The notes below the pieces were generated by a model. It made no database searches, was not told the DNA's origin, and saw only the letters and a program-made list of their open reading frames with translations. 64,000 bases of DNA from Frigoribacterium sp. Leaf415 (GTDB lineage Bacteria > Actinomycetota > Actinomycetes > Actinomycetales > Microbacteriaceae). The position numbers and the translations under genes were made by a program. Location of the stretch: assembly GCF_001424645.1 (NCBI RefSeq), contig NZ_LMQR01000001.1, positions 2,228,149 through 2,292,148 of the forward strand, given 5' to 3'. Each line of letters starts with the position of its first letter. Within the stretch, counting starts at the first letter, position 1. Below, one piece after another: positions 56,667 through 64,000 of the stretch.

Positions 56667-59600
56667 CTACGCCCGGGCCACCCGGAGCGTCACGATCTCG
56701 AACGGGCGCAGCGTCAGCTCGACGACAGAACCCGCGGCCCATCGACCCGCCCCGGCGGTGCCCGGCTCGAGCTCGCGCTCGATCAGGTCGGTTCGCCACG
56801 CACCGCCGAACCCGCTGTCGGCGTCGACCGTGACCGTGGTCGCCGCCCGCGCGCCGCGTGCCTCGTAGAGCCGCACGATCAGGTCGCCCGAGCGGTCCTC
56901 GGCCAGCTTGACCGCCTCGACCAGCACGGCCGGCGACGACGACGTGACGAGCGGAGCCACGGCCGCACCGGACGACCCGTCGACCCGCCGGACGGGCAGG
57001 TTGAGGCGGTAGCCCGCGGTCGCCGCGTCGAGCACGTCGGGCGCGACCCGCACCGACGAGCGCAGCACGTGCCACCCCTGGTCGGCGTGGGGGTCGGGGA
57101 AGGTCGGCGCCCGCAGCAGCGACTGCCGCACGAGCGTCGTCGTGCCGCCGTCACCACCGTCGGCCGTGTCGCGGGTGCTCCGCGTGATGTCGTGGCCGTA
57201 CGTGGCGTCGTTCGCCACGGCCACGCCGAAGCCGGGCTCGGCGACGTGCACCCAGCGGTGCGCGACGGTCTCGAACCGGGCGAAGTCCCACGACGTGTTC
57301 TGGTGCGTCGGGCGCTGCACGTGACCGAACTGCACCTCGGAGGCGGCCCGGTCGGCGTGCACGTCGAGCGGGAACGCCAGCTTGAGCAACTTCTGCCGCT
57401 CGTGCCAGTCGACCTCGGTCTGCACGTGCAGTTCGGCCTCGCCGTCGTCGAGCCACCAGCGCTGCACGATCGTCGAGTCGCCGACGCGGCGCGTCACGAC
57501 GAGGGCTCCGCCGTCGGCGACTACCGACTCGGCCTCGACCAGGTCGGTGCGGACGTTCTTGTAGGCCTGGTCGACGTCCCACGCGTCCCACTGGTTGGGG
57601 GTGTCGCGGAAGAGCTGCAGCAATCCGAGCCGCGAGCCCGGGGCGACGAGGTCGCGCCCCGACGTCGCGTCGACGAGCGAGGTGACCAGGCCGTCCCCGT
57701 CGAACACGGCGCTCACGAGTCCGTTGTCGAGCACCCACCCGCCGTCGGAGGCGACCGGCGTCACCGACCCGACCCCCGCCTCCTGCGCCTCACCCGCGGC
57801 CGAGCCGGCCGAGGCGTCGACCCCGGCGGCCGGGACCGGCCCGGCGTTGAACGTGGTCGTCGCCGACCCCGACCCGGCGAGCGCCCGCTGGGCCGACCCG
57901 ATGATCGCCCCGAGCTGCTCGGCGACCCGGGCGTAGTGCCGTTCGGCCTCGTGGTGCACCCAGGCGATCGACGACCCGGGCAGGATGTCGTGGAACTGCT
58001 GCAGCAGCACGACGTGCCAGATCTGCTCGAGTTCGTCGTAGGGGTAGTCGAGCAAGCCGCGCGCCGTCGCCGTGGCGCTCCAGAGCTCGGCCTCGCGCAG
58101 CAGGTGCTCGCTGCGGCGGTTGCCCTGCTTGGTGCGGGCCTGCGAGGTGTAGGTGCCGCGGTGGAACTCGAGGTACATCTCGCCCGACCAGACGGCCGGG
58201 TCGGCGAGTTCGTCACGTGCCTGCGCGAAGAAGGAGGCGGGGGTGCCGACGGTCACGCGCGGTGAGCCCTCGAGGTCGCCGGCCCGTCGCGCGGCCGCCA
58301 TCATCTCGCGGGTCGGGCCGCCGCCGCCGTCGCCCCAGCCGAACGGGACGATCGAGACGTTCGAGTACCCCTTCTCGGCGTAGCCGCGCTCGGCGTGGGC
58401 GAGCTCGGCCGGCGAGAGGTCGGAGTTGTAGGTGTCGACCGGCGGGAAGTGCGTGAAGACCCGGCTGCCGTCGATGCCCTCCCAGAGGAAGGTGTGGTGC
58501 GGCATGCGGTTCGTCTCGTTCCAGGACTCCTTCTGGGTGAAGAACGAGCTGGCGCCGGCCGCGCGAGCGATCTGCGGCATGGCGCCCGTGTAGCCGAACG
58601 AGTCGGGCAGCCAGACCTCGTCGGCGTCGACGCCGAACTCGCGGAGGAAGAACCCCTTGCCCGCGACGAACTGACGGGCGAGCGCCTCACCGCCGGGCAT
58701 GTTCGTGTCCGACTCGACCCACATGCCGCCGACGGGTACGAACCGGCCCTCGGCGACCTTCTGCTTCACCCGCTCGAACAGCTCGGGGTAGCGCTCCTTC
58801 AGCCAGGCGTACTGCTGGGCGCTCGAGGCGGCGAACACGAAGTCGAGATCGTCGTCCATCAGCGCGACGACGTTCGAGAAGGTGCGGGCGACCTTGCGCT
58901 GCGTCTCGCGGACGGGCCAGAGCCAGGCCGAGTCGATGTGCGCGTGGCCGGTCGCGACGACCCGGTGGGCGCTCGCGTTCGCCGGCGCCGCGAGCACGTC
59001 GGCGAGCGCGGCCCGCCCGGCCGTCGCCGACCCCGCGACGTCGGCGTGGTCGACGACGTCGCACATCCGGTCGAGGGCCCGCAGGATCTCGTGCCGTCGC
59101 GGCGAGGTGAGCTCGAGGGTGCGCATCAGCCCGACGAGCGTCCAGACGTCTCGGTCGAGTTCGGCGACGACCTGGTCGCGTTCGGCGAGCACGATGCTGC
59201 GCAGGGCGTAGATCGGGGCGTCGCCGGCGGTCTCGGGGTCGCCCAGCGGTGTCTCGCCGTGGAAGTCGTCGCCGCCGATGTCGGGGTTCGACGCGGCCTC
59301 GACGTAGACGTCGATCGTGCTGCCCGGGGTGACGCCCGCGCCGATCGCGGTCAGCGGCACGTAGCCGTTGTACGGCTCGATCGCCTTGACGATGGTGCCG
59401 TCGGGTCGCCAGACGAGACCCTCGGCCTGGAACCCGGGTTGGCGGATGCTGAAGCCCAGGTCGACGACGAGCTCGAGGATGGTCGCGGGGTCGGTGCCGA
59501 AGTCGTCGGGCACCGTCCCCGTGACGTGGAACCACGTGGTGCCCCACGGGCGGCTCCACGGTGAGCCGACGGCGAACGGCTCGTACGTCTGCGAGACGGC

Positions 59601-59741
59601 CTCGGCGAAGGGGACCGGCTCGCCGGGCGCCTCCCAGGCCGTGATCGTCAGCGGGACGGCCCGGCGGTAGACCGCCGGTGTGATGCGGTCGCGGACGAAG
59701 CGGTCGATGCGGGCCTCGACGAGGACGGTGTTGTCGTGCAT
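56667..59741 (-). CDS. GH38 alpha-mannosidase
   Basis: 1024 residues, typical of bacterial GH38. Zinc-binding start of the catalytic domain ATGHAHIDSAWLWPVRET; nucleophile Asp region EVWLPDSFGYTGAMPQI; QKESWNETNRMPHHTFLWEG; later THFPPVDTYNSD and QQFHDILPGSSIAWVH, followed by the beta-sandwich C-terminal half. It removes alpha-linked mannose from glycans in the cytoplasm. ATG at 59741 with AGGAG. First gene after the permeases of the same locus, 94 bp apart. Confidence 0.93.
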   Translation of the reverse strand: MHDNTVLVEARIDRFVRDRITPAVYRRAVPLTITAWEAPGEPVPFAEAVSQTYEPFAVGSPWSRPWGTTWFHVTGTVPDDFGTDPATILELVVDLGFSIRQPGFQAEGLVWRPDGTIVKAIEPYNGYVPLTAIGAGVTPGSTIDVYVEAASNPDIGGDDFHGETPLGDPETAGDAPIYALRSIVLAERDQVVAELDRDVWTLVGLMRTLELTSPRRHEILRALDRMCDVVDHADVAGSATAGRAALADVLAAPANASAHRVVATGHAHIDSAWLWPVRETQRKVARTFSNVVALMDDDLDFVFAASSAQQYAWLKERYPELFERVKQKVAEGRFVPVGGMWVESDTNMPGGEALARQFVAGKGFFLREFGVDADEVWLPDSFGYTGAMPQIARAAGASSFFTQKESWNETNRMPHHTFLWEGIDGSRVFTHFPPVDTYNSDLSPAELAHAERGYAEKGYSNVSIVPFGWGDGGGGPTREMMAAARRAGDLEGSPRVTVGTPASFFAQARDELADPAVWSGEMYLEFHRGTYTSQARTKQGNRRSEHLLREAELWSATATARGLLDYPYDELEQIWHVVLLQQFHDILPGSSIAWVHHEAERHYARVAEQLGAIIGSAQRALAGSGSATTTFNAGPVPAAGVDASAGSAAGEAQEAGVGSVTPVASDGGWVLDNGLVSAVFDGDGLVTSLVDATSGRDLVAPGSRLGLLQLFRDTPNQWDAWDVDQAYKNVRTDLVEAESVVADGGALVVTRRVGDSTIVQRWWLDDGEAELHVQTEVDWHERQKLLKLAFPLDVHADRAASEVQFGHVQRPTHQNTSWDFARFETVAHRWVHVAEPGFGVAVANDATYGHDITRSTRDTADGGDGGTTTLVRQSLLRAPTFPDPHADQGWHVLRSSVRVAPDVLDAATAGYRLNLPVRRVDGSSGAAVAPLVTSSSPAVLVEAVKLAEDRSGDLIVRLYEARGARAATTVTVDADSGFGGAWRTDLIERELEPGTAGAGRWAAGSVVELTLRPFEIVTLRVARA

Positions 59742-59835
59742 GGGATCAGTCTCCTGACGGGCGCGCCGAGGCGCACGGTGGGGCGGGTCGTTCTGTGGAT
59801 CGAGAGGGCAACGGAGGCACTGGTGGGGAGGCGCG

Positions 59836-60672
59836 TCACCCCTTCACGGCGCCAGCCAGCGCGTTCGAGCCGCCGAGGGTCCGCGAGACGAGCACGTACA
59901 ACGCGATGACGGGCACCGAGTAGACGATCGAGAACGCCGCGAGCTGGCCGTAGGCCACCGAGCCGTACTGCCCGAAGAAGTTGAAGATGCTCACGGCCGC
60001 GGGCTGCTTGTCGGGGCTGAGCAGCAGCACGAACGGCACGAAGAAGTTCCCCCACGCCTGGATGAACACGAAGATGAACACCACGGCGATGCCCGGCCGC
60101 ATGAGCGGCACGACGATGCGCGTCAGGGTCGAGAACATCGAGGCCCCGTCGGTCCACGCGGCCTCCTCGAGCGAGATCGGCACCGAGTCCATGAAGTTCT
60201 TCGCCATCCAGATCGCCATCGGCAGGCTGGTCGCGGCGAGGAAGAACACCGTGCCGCCGATCGAGTCGATCAGGTTCAGCGAGACGAACAGGCTGTAGAC
60301 CGGCACCATCATCGCGGTGATGGGCAAGCCGGTGCCGAAGAGGATGCCGTAGAGGAACGGCTTGTTGATGCGCATCCGGTACCGCGAGAGCGGGTACGCC
60401 GCGAGGATCGCCACGACGACGGTCACCAGGGCGCAGCCACCCGACACGATGAGGCTGTTGGCCAGCGGCACGAACGAGATCTCGGGCGTCAGCACGGCGG
60501 TGAAGTTGTCGAGCGTGAACTGCGACGGCACCTTGGCCGACAACGTCGCCGACGGGTCGAACGAGGCCAGCAGCAGCCAGGCGAGCGGCACGGCGAAGCA
60601 GATCGCGATGACGATCAGCACGGCGTTCGAGACGGCCTTCATGCTGCGGCCGCTGGGTGAGGTCATGGCCAT
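59836..60672 (-). CDS. Sugar ABC transporter permease, MalG type (mannosidase locus)
   Basis: 278 residues, CUT1 family, six helices; coupling loop EEAAWTDGASMFSTLTRIVVPLMRPG. Ends GGSNALAGAVKG, a usual C-terminus. ATG at 60672, 2 bp after the stop of the MalF-type gene; a second Met two codons later is possible. Confidence 0.9.
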   Translation of the reverse strand: MAMTSPSGRSMKAVSNAVLIVIAICFAVPLAWLLLASFDPSATLSAKVPSQFTLDNFTAVLTPEISFVPLANSLIVSGGCALVTVVVAILAAYPLSRYRMRINKPFLYGILFGTGLPITAMMVPVYSLFVSLNLIDSIGGTVFFLAATSLPMAIWMAKNFMDSVPISLEEAAWTDGASMFSTLTRIVVPLMRPGIAVVFIFVFIQAWGNFFVPFVLLLSPDKQPAAVSIFNFFGQYGSVAYGQLAAFSIVYSVPVIALYVLVSRTLGGSNALAGAVKG

Positions 60673-60674
60673 GG

Positions 60675-61661
60675 TCAGTCGACCTCCGGTTTCAGGGCCC
60701 TGATGTAGATGATCGAGAAGACCGCGCCGACGAGCAGCATGATCGTGGCGATGGCCGTGCCGAAGCCCAGCTGCGAGAACTGGAAGGCCTCTTGGTAGGC
60801 CAGGATCGGCAGGGTCGTGCTGTTCGTGCCCGGCCCGCCGCCGGTCATCACGTAGATCAGCGTGAAGACCGAGAGCGTCTGCAACGTGGTCAGCATGAGG
60901 TTGGTCGAGATGCTGCGTCGGATGACCGGCAGCGTGATGTAGACCAGGCGCTGCCAGCCGGTGGCGCCGTCGACCTCGGCCGACTCGGTGATCTCGGGGG
61001 GCACCTCCTGCACCGCCGCCGAGTAGACGAGCATCGAGAACGCGGCGCCGCGCCAGATGTTGGCGAGGATCACCGAGAGCATCGGCATCGCGTAGAGCCA
61101 GTTGGCGCCGGTGATGCCGAACCACGACAGGACCGTGTTGAGCGTGCCCGCGTCGTTGAAGAACGCGTACGCCGCGAAGGCGGCGACGATCTCGGGCAGC
61201 ACCCATGCGGCGATGACGAACGTGCCGACGATCGAGCGCACGACCTTGTGGCCGTTCCGCATCAGCAGGGCGAGCCCCAGGCCGACGACGTTCTGCCCGA
61301 CCACGGCCGAGAAGAAGACGAACGCGAGCGTCAGCAGCACCGACTTCGGGAAGTCCGGGTCGGCGAACAGCTCGGTGTAGTTGCGGAACCCGATGAACTC
61401 CGACCCGCCGGCGGCGTAGCCGGTCAGCGAGGCGTCGGTGAACGAGCCGTAGAAGCTCGAGATGACGGGCCCCAGCAGGAACAGGGCCAGCAGCACGAAC
61501 GCCGGGACGAGCGGCAGGGTGCGGGCGCCGGTGCGCAGGGCGCGCGCCTTCGACGCACCCGCCCGGCGACCCGGCTTCTCGCCGTGGGGCCCGGGGCCGG
61601 GCCCGGAGGCCCCCGGTCGGCCGCTCTCACGGCCGACCGGGGTGGGGGCGATGGTCGCCAT
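60675..61661 (-). CDS. Sugar ABC transporter permease, MalF type (mannosidase locus)
   Basis: 328 residues, CUT1 family. Basic cytoplasmic N-terminus, helix LPLVPAFVLLALFLLGPVISSFYGSF, coupling loop ITESAEVDGATGWQRLVYITLPVI. 4 bp after the binding-protein gene. Together with its partners it should import mannose-containing oligosaccharides for the GH38 enzyme. Confidence 0.9.
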   Translation of the reverse strand: MATIAPTPVGRESGRPGASGPGPGPHGEKPGRRAGASKARALRTGARTLPLVPAFVLLALFLLGPVISSFYGSFTDASLTGYAAGGSEFIGFRNYTELFADPDFPKSVLLTLAFVFFSAVVGQNVVGLGLALLMRNGHKVVRSIVGTFVIAAWVLPEIVAAFAAYAFFNDAGTLNTVLSWFGITGANWLYAMPMLSVILANIWRGAAFSMLVYSAAVQEVPPEITESAEVDGATGWQRLVYITLPVIRRSISTNLMLTTLQTLSVFTLIYVMTGGGPGTNSTTLPILAYQEAFQFSQLGFGTAIATIMLLVGAVFSIIYIRALKPEVD

Positions 61662-61665
61662 CCGG

Positions 61666-63054
61666 CTAGTCCCCCGCCTTCTGCGTCTGGTCCTCGCCGA
61701 CGATGCCGACCAGTTGGTCGTCGAACGCGGCCGCCGCCTCCTCGGGCGACTGCTGCCCGGTCATGACGGCCTCCATCGCGACGGTGATCTCGTTCGAGAT
61801 GCGGCTGTAGTCGGTGGTCGCCGGACGGAAGTGCGTCACCGGCACGATCGACGAGAAGAACTCGAAGGTCGGGTTGCTGCCGACGTACTCGGGGTCCTCC
61901 GCGACGTCGCTGCGCACCGCGATCTGGCTGGCGGCGATGTCGTAGCTCTGCGAGCCGTCCTTGTCGAGGGCGTCGGCGATGAACTCGAACGCCTTGTCGG
62001 GGTTCTTCGTCTTCGAGCCGACGGCCAGCGTCCAGCCGCCCGACATGCTCGTGGCGCCGGGCTTCGCACCGTCCTGGGTGGGCATGGGCGCCTGGCCCAT
62101 CACGTCGTTCCACTCGGGCCACGGGTTGGTGCCGGTCTCGAGCCAGGTGCCGCTCATCCACGAGCCGTCGAGGGCGATGGCGAGCTTGCCCTGCGGGAGC
62201 CATTCCCCACCGACGATGGTGGCGATGTTGGTGTCCAGCGCCTCCTCGGGTTTCGGCCCGATGCCGCCCTGGTAGACGTCCTCGATGAAGCCGAGCGAGT
62301 CGACGAAGCCCTGCGAGTCGGTGAGCCACTTGCCGGTCTCGTCGTCGTAGAGGGTGCCGGTCGGCGTGCCGTAGAGCAGCATCTCGAAGCCCTGCATCGT
62401 CGCGCCCTCGCCCTGCGGCTTGCCCGAGTAGACGTTGAGCGGGACCACGTCGGGCACCTTCGCCTTGACCGTCTCGGCCGCGTCGAGCACGTCCTGCCAG
62501 GTCTTCGGCTCCCACGGCACGGGCAGGCCGGCCTGCGCGAAGAGGTCCTTGTTGTACCAGAGGGCCCGTGTGTCGGTGCCCATCGGGATGCCGTAGGTCT
62601 TGCCGTCCTCGCCGACGCCGGCCTCTTTGGCGTTCTCGTAGAACTTGTCCCAGTCGTCCCAGGCGTCGGTGTACTCGTCGAGCGGCAGCAGGTAGCCGGC
62701 GGCCGCGTCGCTCTTGACCTTGAACGTGTCCTCGTACATGACGTCGGGTGCGGTGGCCGCCGACCGGTTCATCAGGGCGAGCTTGGTGAAGTAGTCGTCG
62801 TTCTGTGCCGCGATGGGCACGAACTCGACCTTCATGCCGGGGTTGGCCGCCTCGAAGGTCTTGGCGGTCTCCTTCATGTGGGCGTCCATCTGGGTGAACG
62901 TGCCGAACTTCTGGTATGCGACCTTGATGGTGTCGGAGTCGCCGCTGCCGGCACCCCCCGAGCAACCCGAGGCCAGCAGGGCCGTGGCGACCGCCGCGGC
63001 GGCGACGGCCAGTGCGCGCCTGCGCCCCCGGGCCGAGGTGAACGTGCGTGACAT
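61666..63054 (-). CDS. Sugar ABC transporter substrate-binding lipoprotein (mannosidase locus)
   Basis: 462 residues. Signal with lipobox LLASGC, then IKVAYQKFGTFTQMDAHMKETAKTFEAANPGMKVEFVPI (in part), GTDTRALWYNKDLFAQAGLPVPWEP and MSGGWTLAVGSKTKNP. ATG at 63054 after AAAGGAGC. First gene of the operon; an AT-rich inverted repeat 60-80 bp upstream is its probable operator. Confidence 0.9.
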   Translation of the reverse strand: MSRTFTSARGRRRALAVAAAAVATALLASGCSGGAGSGDSDTIKVAYQKFGTFTQMDAHMKETAKTFEAANPGMKVEFVPIAAQNDDYFTKLALMNRSAATAPDVMYEDTFKVKSDAAAGYLLPLDEYTDAWDDWDKFYENAKEAGVGEDGKTYGIPMGTDTRALWYNKDLFAQAGLPVPWEPKTWQDVLDAAETVKAKVPDVVPLNVYSGKPQGEGATMQGFEMLLYGTPTGTLYDDETGKWLTDSQGFVDSLGFIEDVYQGGIGPKPEEALDTNIATIVGGEWLPQGKLAIALDGSWMSGTWLETGTNPWPEWNDVMGQAPMPTQDGAKPGATSMSGGWTLAVGSKTKNPDKAFEFIADALDKDGSQSYDIAASQIAVRSDVAEDPEYVGSNPTFEFFSSIVPVTHFRPATTDYSRISNEITVAMEAVMTGQQSPEEAAAAFDDQLVGIVGEDQTQKAGD

Positions 63055-63112
63055 GGTGCTCCTTTGCTCCAGTCGCGTCGGCGCCGGGCTGCTCTGCCCG
63101 ACCGCGATGCGA

Positions 63113-63133
63113 TTACTACATCGTATGGAGTAA
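63113..63133. promoter_or_regulatory. Putative operator of the alpha-mannosidase operon
   Basis: TTACTACAT-CGT-ATGGAGTAA, a 21-bp inverted repeat with one mismatched position, in the only AT-rich stretch between the ROK gene and the binding-protein gene. Likely bound by the ROK regulator whose gene ends at 63285. Confidence 0.65.
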
Positions 63134-63184
63134 CTCGTGTCAAGATCTTCTCGCGCAACGGTCCGGTAACGACGCGACGGCCGA

Positions 63185-63274
63185 GGAGGCGCGGGTCAGG
63201 ACGGCAGGAGGCGCGGGTCACGACGCCAGGAGGCGCGGGCCACGCAGGAGGCGCGGGCCACGCAGGAGGCGCGG
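63185..63274. repeat. Five-copy tandem array of the dispersed 10-mer
   Basis: GGAGGCGCGG starts at 63185, 63207, 63229, 63247 and 63265, all in the same direction, spacing 22, 22, 18 and 18 bp. The last unit spacers share CACGCA. It fills the region between the ROK gene stop and the operon promoter. Confidence 0.9.
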
Positions 63275-63284
63275 CTCGGCCCCG

Positions 63285-64000
63285 TCAGGCGCGGATCAGC
63301 AGGGCGGACGGTCGCGGCGAGAACGTCTGGTCGAGCACCAGGCAGGCCGCTCCGACGGCCGCGACGTCGATGCCGATCGACGACTCGACGAGCCGGATCG
63401 GGTGCTTCGGGATCAGCGCGGGGTCGTCGCGGAGCGCGGCCGGCAGCACCGCGAGGACGTGCCGCGACAGCGGCGCCCAGAACGGCCCGCCGAAGACGAC
63501 CTCGTCGAGGTCGAGCAGGTTGACGATGGTCACCAGGGCCCGGGCGAGGTGTCGCCCGGCGCCGTGCAGCACGTGCAAGGCCCCGGCGTCGCCCTCGTCC
63601 GCCTTGCCGACCAGGGCGACGAACGCCTCGTCGATGCGACGCATGTCGACGTCGTCCCCGCTGTGCGCCGCCTCGGCGAGCGCGTCGTCCGACACGTCCC
63701 CCTCGACCAGCACTCCCGTGGCGACGGCCTCGCGCACGAGGGCGTGCGGCGTGATCAGCTCGCCCACGCAGCCGATCCGTCCGCAGGTGCAGCGGTGACC
63801 GTGGTCGTCGACCATCACGTGCCCCGAGTCCCCCGCGTTCGCGCTGGCCCCGCGCAGCACGTCGCCGCCGAGCACGAGCCCGGTGCCGTAGCCGGTGCCG
63901 TAGTAGACGAAGGCGAAGTCGCTGCGCTCACCCGCGCCTCCGTCGCTCAGCCAGAGCTCGGCGACCGCGCAGGCCGTGACGTCCTTCTCGAGCAGGACCG
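63285..64000 (-). CDS. ROK family protein, N-terminus outside window
   Basis: Last 237 residues; the frame is open to the window end. ROK domain with FVYYGTGYGTGLVLGGDVLRGAS, SGHVMVDDHGHRCTCGRIGCVGELI (zinc ligands) and DLDEVVFGGPFWAPL. The position upstream of the alpha-mannosidase operon and the weakly conserved active-site area suggest a repressor rather than a kinase, but the HTH part is not in the window. A 10-mer copy (63932) encodes SDGGAGE. Confidence 0.82.
   Translation of the reverse strand, partial: VLLEKDVTACAVAELWLSDGGAGERSDFAFVYYGTGYGTGLVLGGDVLRGASANAGDSGHVMVDDHGHRCTCGRIGCVGELITPHALVREAVATGVLVEGDVSDDALAEAAHSGDDVDMRRIDEAFVALVGKADEGDAGALHVLHGAGRHLARALVTIVNLLDLDEVVFGGPFWAPLSRHVLAVLPAALRDDPALIPKHPIRLVESSIGIDVAAVGAACLVLDQTFSPRPSALLIRA

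Larger units (their letters stand above)
776..63941. repeat. Dispersed 10-bp word GGAGGCGCGG, 53 copies
   Basis: Hand-found exact copies. Forward starts: 776, 2794, 5052, 7730, 10055, 10118, 11495, 15512, 18816, 20093, 20180, 22076, 26339, 28355, 30840, 31602, 33558, 37807, 45269, 46401, 47700, 48520, 50341, 63185, 63207, 63229, 63247, 63265. Reverse (CCGCGCCTCC) starts: 1345, 2839, 6735, 7412, 8438, 9933, 10973, 11517, 14981, 15821, 20120, 20207, 24155, 25979, 26578, 28306, 31685, 32447, 32632, 34796, 36641, 37037, 43623, 47802, 63932. About 33 are in coding sequence. Many fit a longer consensus SAGGAGGCGCGGKKC. Several nine-base matches also exist (e.g. 4182, 45907, 51325, 54333, 59827). 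Confidence 0.9.

Noticed and set aside
63185..63274. CRISPR-like array
   Set aside because: Repeats are only 10-14 bp with 8-12-bp spacers, and no cas genes are near; it belongs to the dispersed word.
1..64000. tRNA, rRNA, riboswitch or insertion-sequence genes
   Set aside because: I looked for tRNA arms, TTCGA loops, transposase motifs and known riboswitch cores and saw none convincing; a covariance-model search would be decisive.

Overview
The window is high-GC DNA (about 70% or more by eye) from an actinobacterium, most likely of the family Microbacteriaceae (Frigoribacterium/Curtobacterium-like). This is inferred from codon use, GTG starts, leaderless promoters and gene families; the genus is not proven. 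No rRNA, tRNA, CRISPR array, transposase or phage gene was found.

Layout. 0-9.5 kb: housekeeping and stress genes (5'-truncated SGNH hydrolase, lipoprotein, FeS-type photolyase/cryptochrome, Asp23/Gls24 protein, MFS transporter, DUF805, DUF2256/DUF3253, MOSC, DinB-like protein). 9.6-15.4 kb: a molybdo-hydroxylase island with MocA-like cytidylyltransferase, XdhC/PaoD-like maturation factor and a PaoABC-type aldehyde oxidoreductase. 15.6-16.7 kb: a HepT/MntA toxin-antitoxin pair whose antitoxin carries an XRE domain. 16.8-26.0 kb: a LacI-controlled glycan locus with two GH130-like proteins, a sugar ABC importer and a large secreted protein of unknown family. 26-46 kb: metabolic genes (purU, nagA, acyl-CoA synthetase, cutC), an OmpR-type two-component system, two head-to-head TetR genes that look like remnants of a rearrangement, a double-DivIVA protein, and a D-amino-acid enzyme divergent from a RidA protein. 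46-64 kb: D-aminoacylase, nagB, GH20 hexosaminidase with its own ABC importer, ROK repressor and ROK kinase, then a GH38 alpha-mannosidase with a third ABC importer and a second ROK regulator (cut by the window end). Together with nagA the last region reads as uptake and breakdown of amino-sugar and mannose-containing glycans. None of the three ABC systems has an ATPase gene here, so a shared MsiK/MalK-type ATPase encoded elsewhere is expected.

The most unusual property is in the DNA. A 10-bp word, GGAGGCGCGG, occurs 53 times by hand count (28 forward, 25 reverse), where base composition predicts only about two. It lies between genes and inside coding sequences, in several reading phases (peptides TRASS, EEARV, GGAG, DPRLL). 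It forms inverted-pair hairpins at gene ends and a five-copy tandem array, and twice supplies a ribosome binding site. The density, word length and hairpin pairs resemble the DNA-uptake sequences of Neisseria and Pasteurellaceae.

On top of this are several families of long (19-34 bp arm) inverted repeats, mostly at 3' ends of genes but one within cutC in frame and one in a divergent promoter region. At least seventeen genes carry a TANNNT box 6-7 nt before the start codon, which implies leaderless mRNAs.
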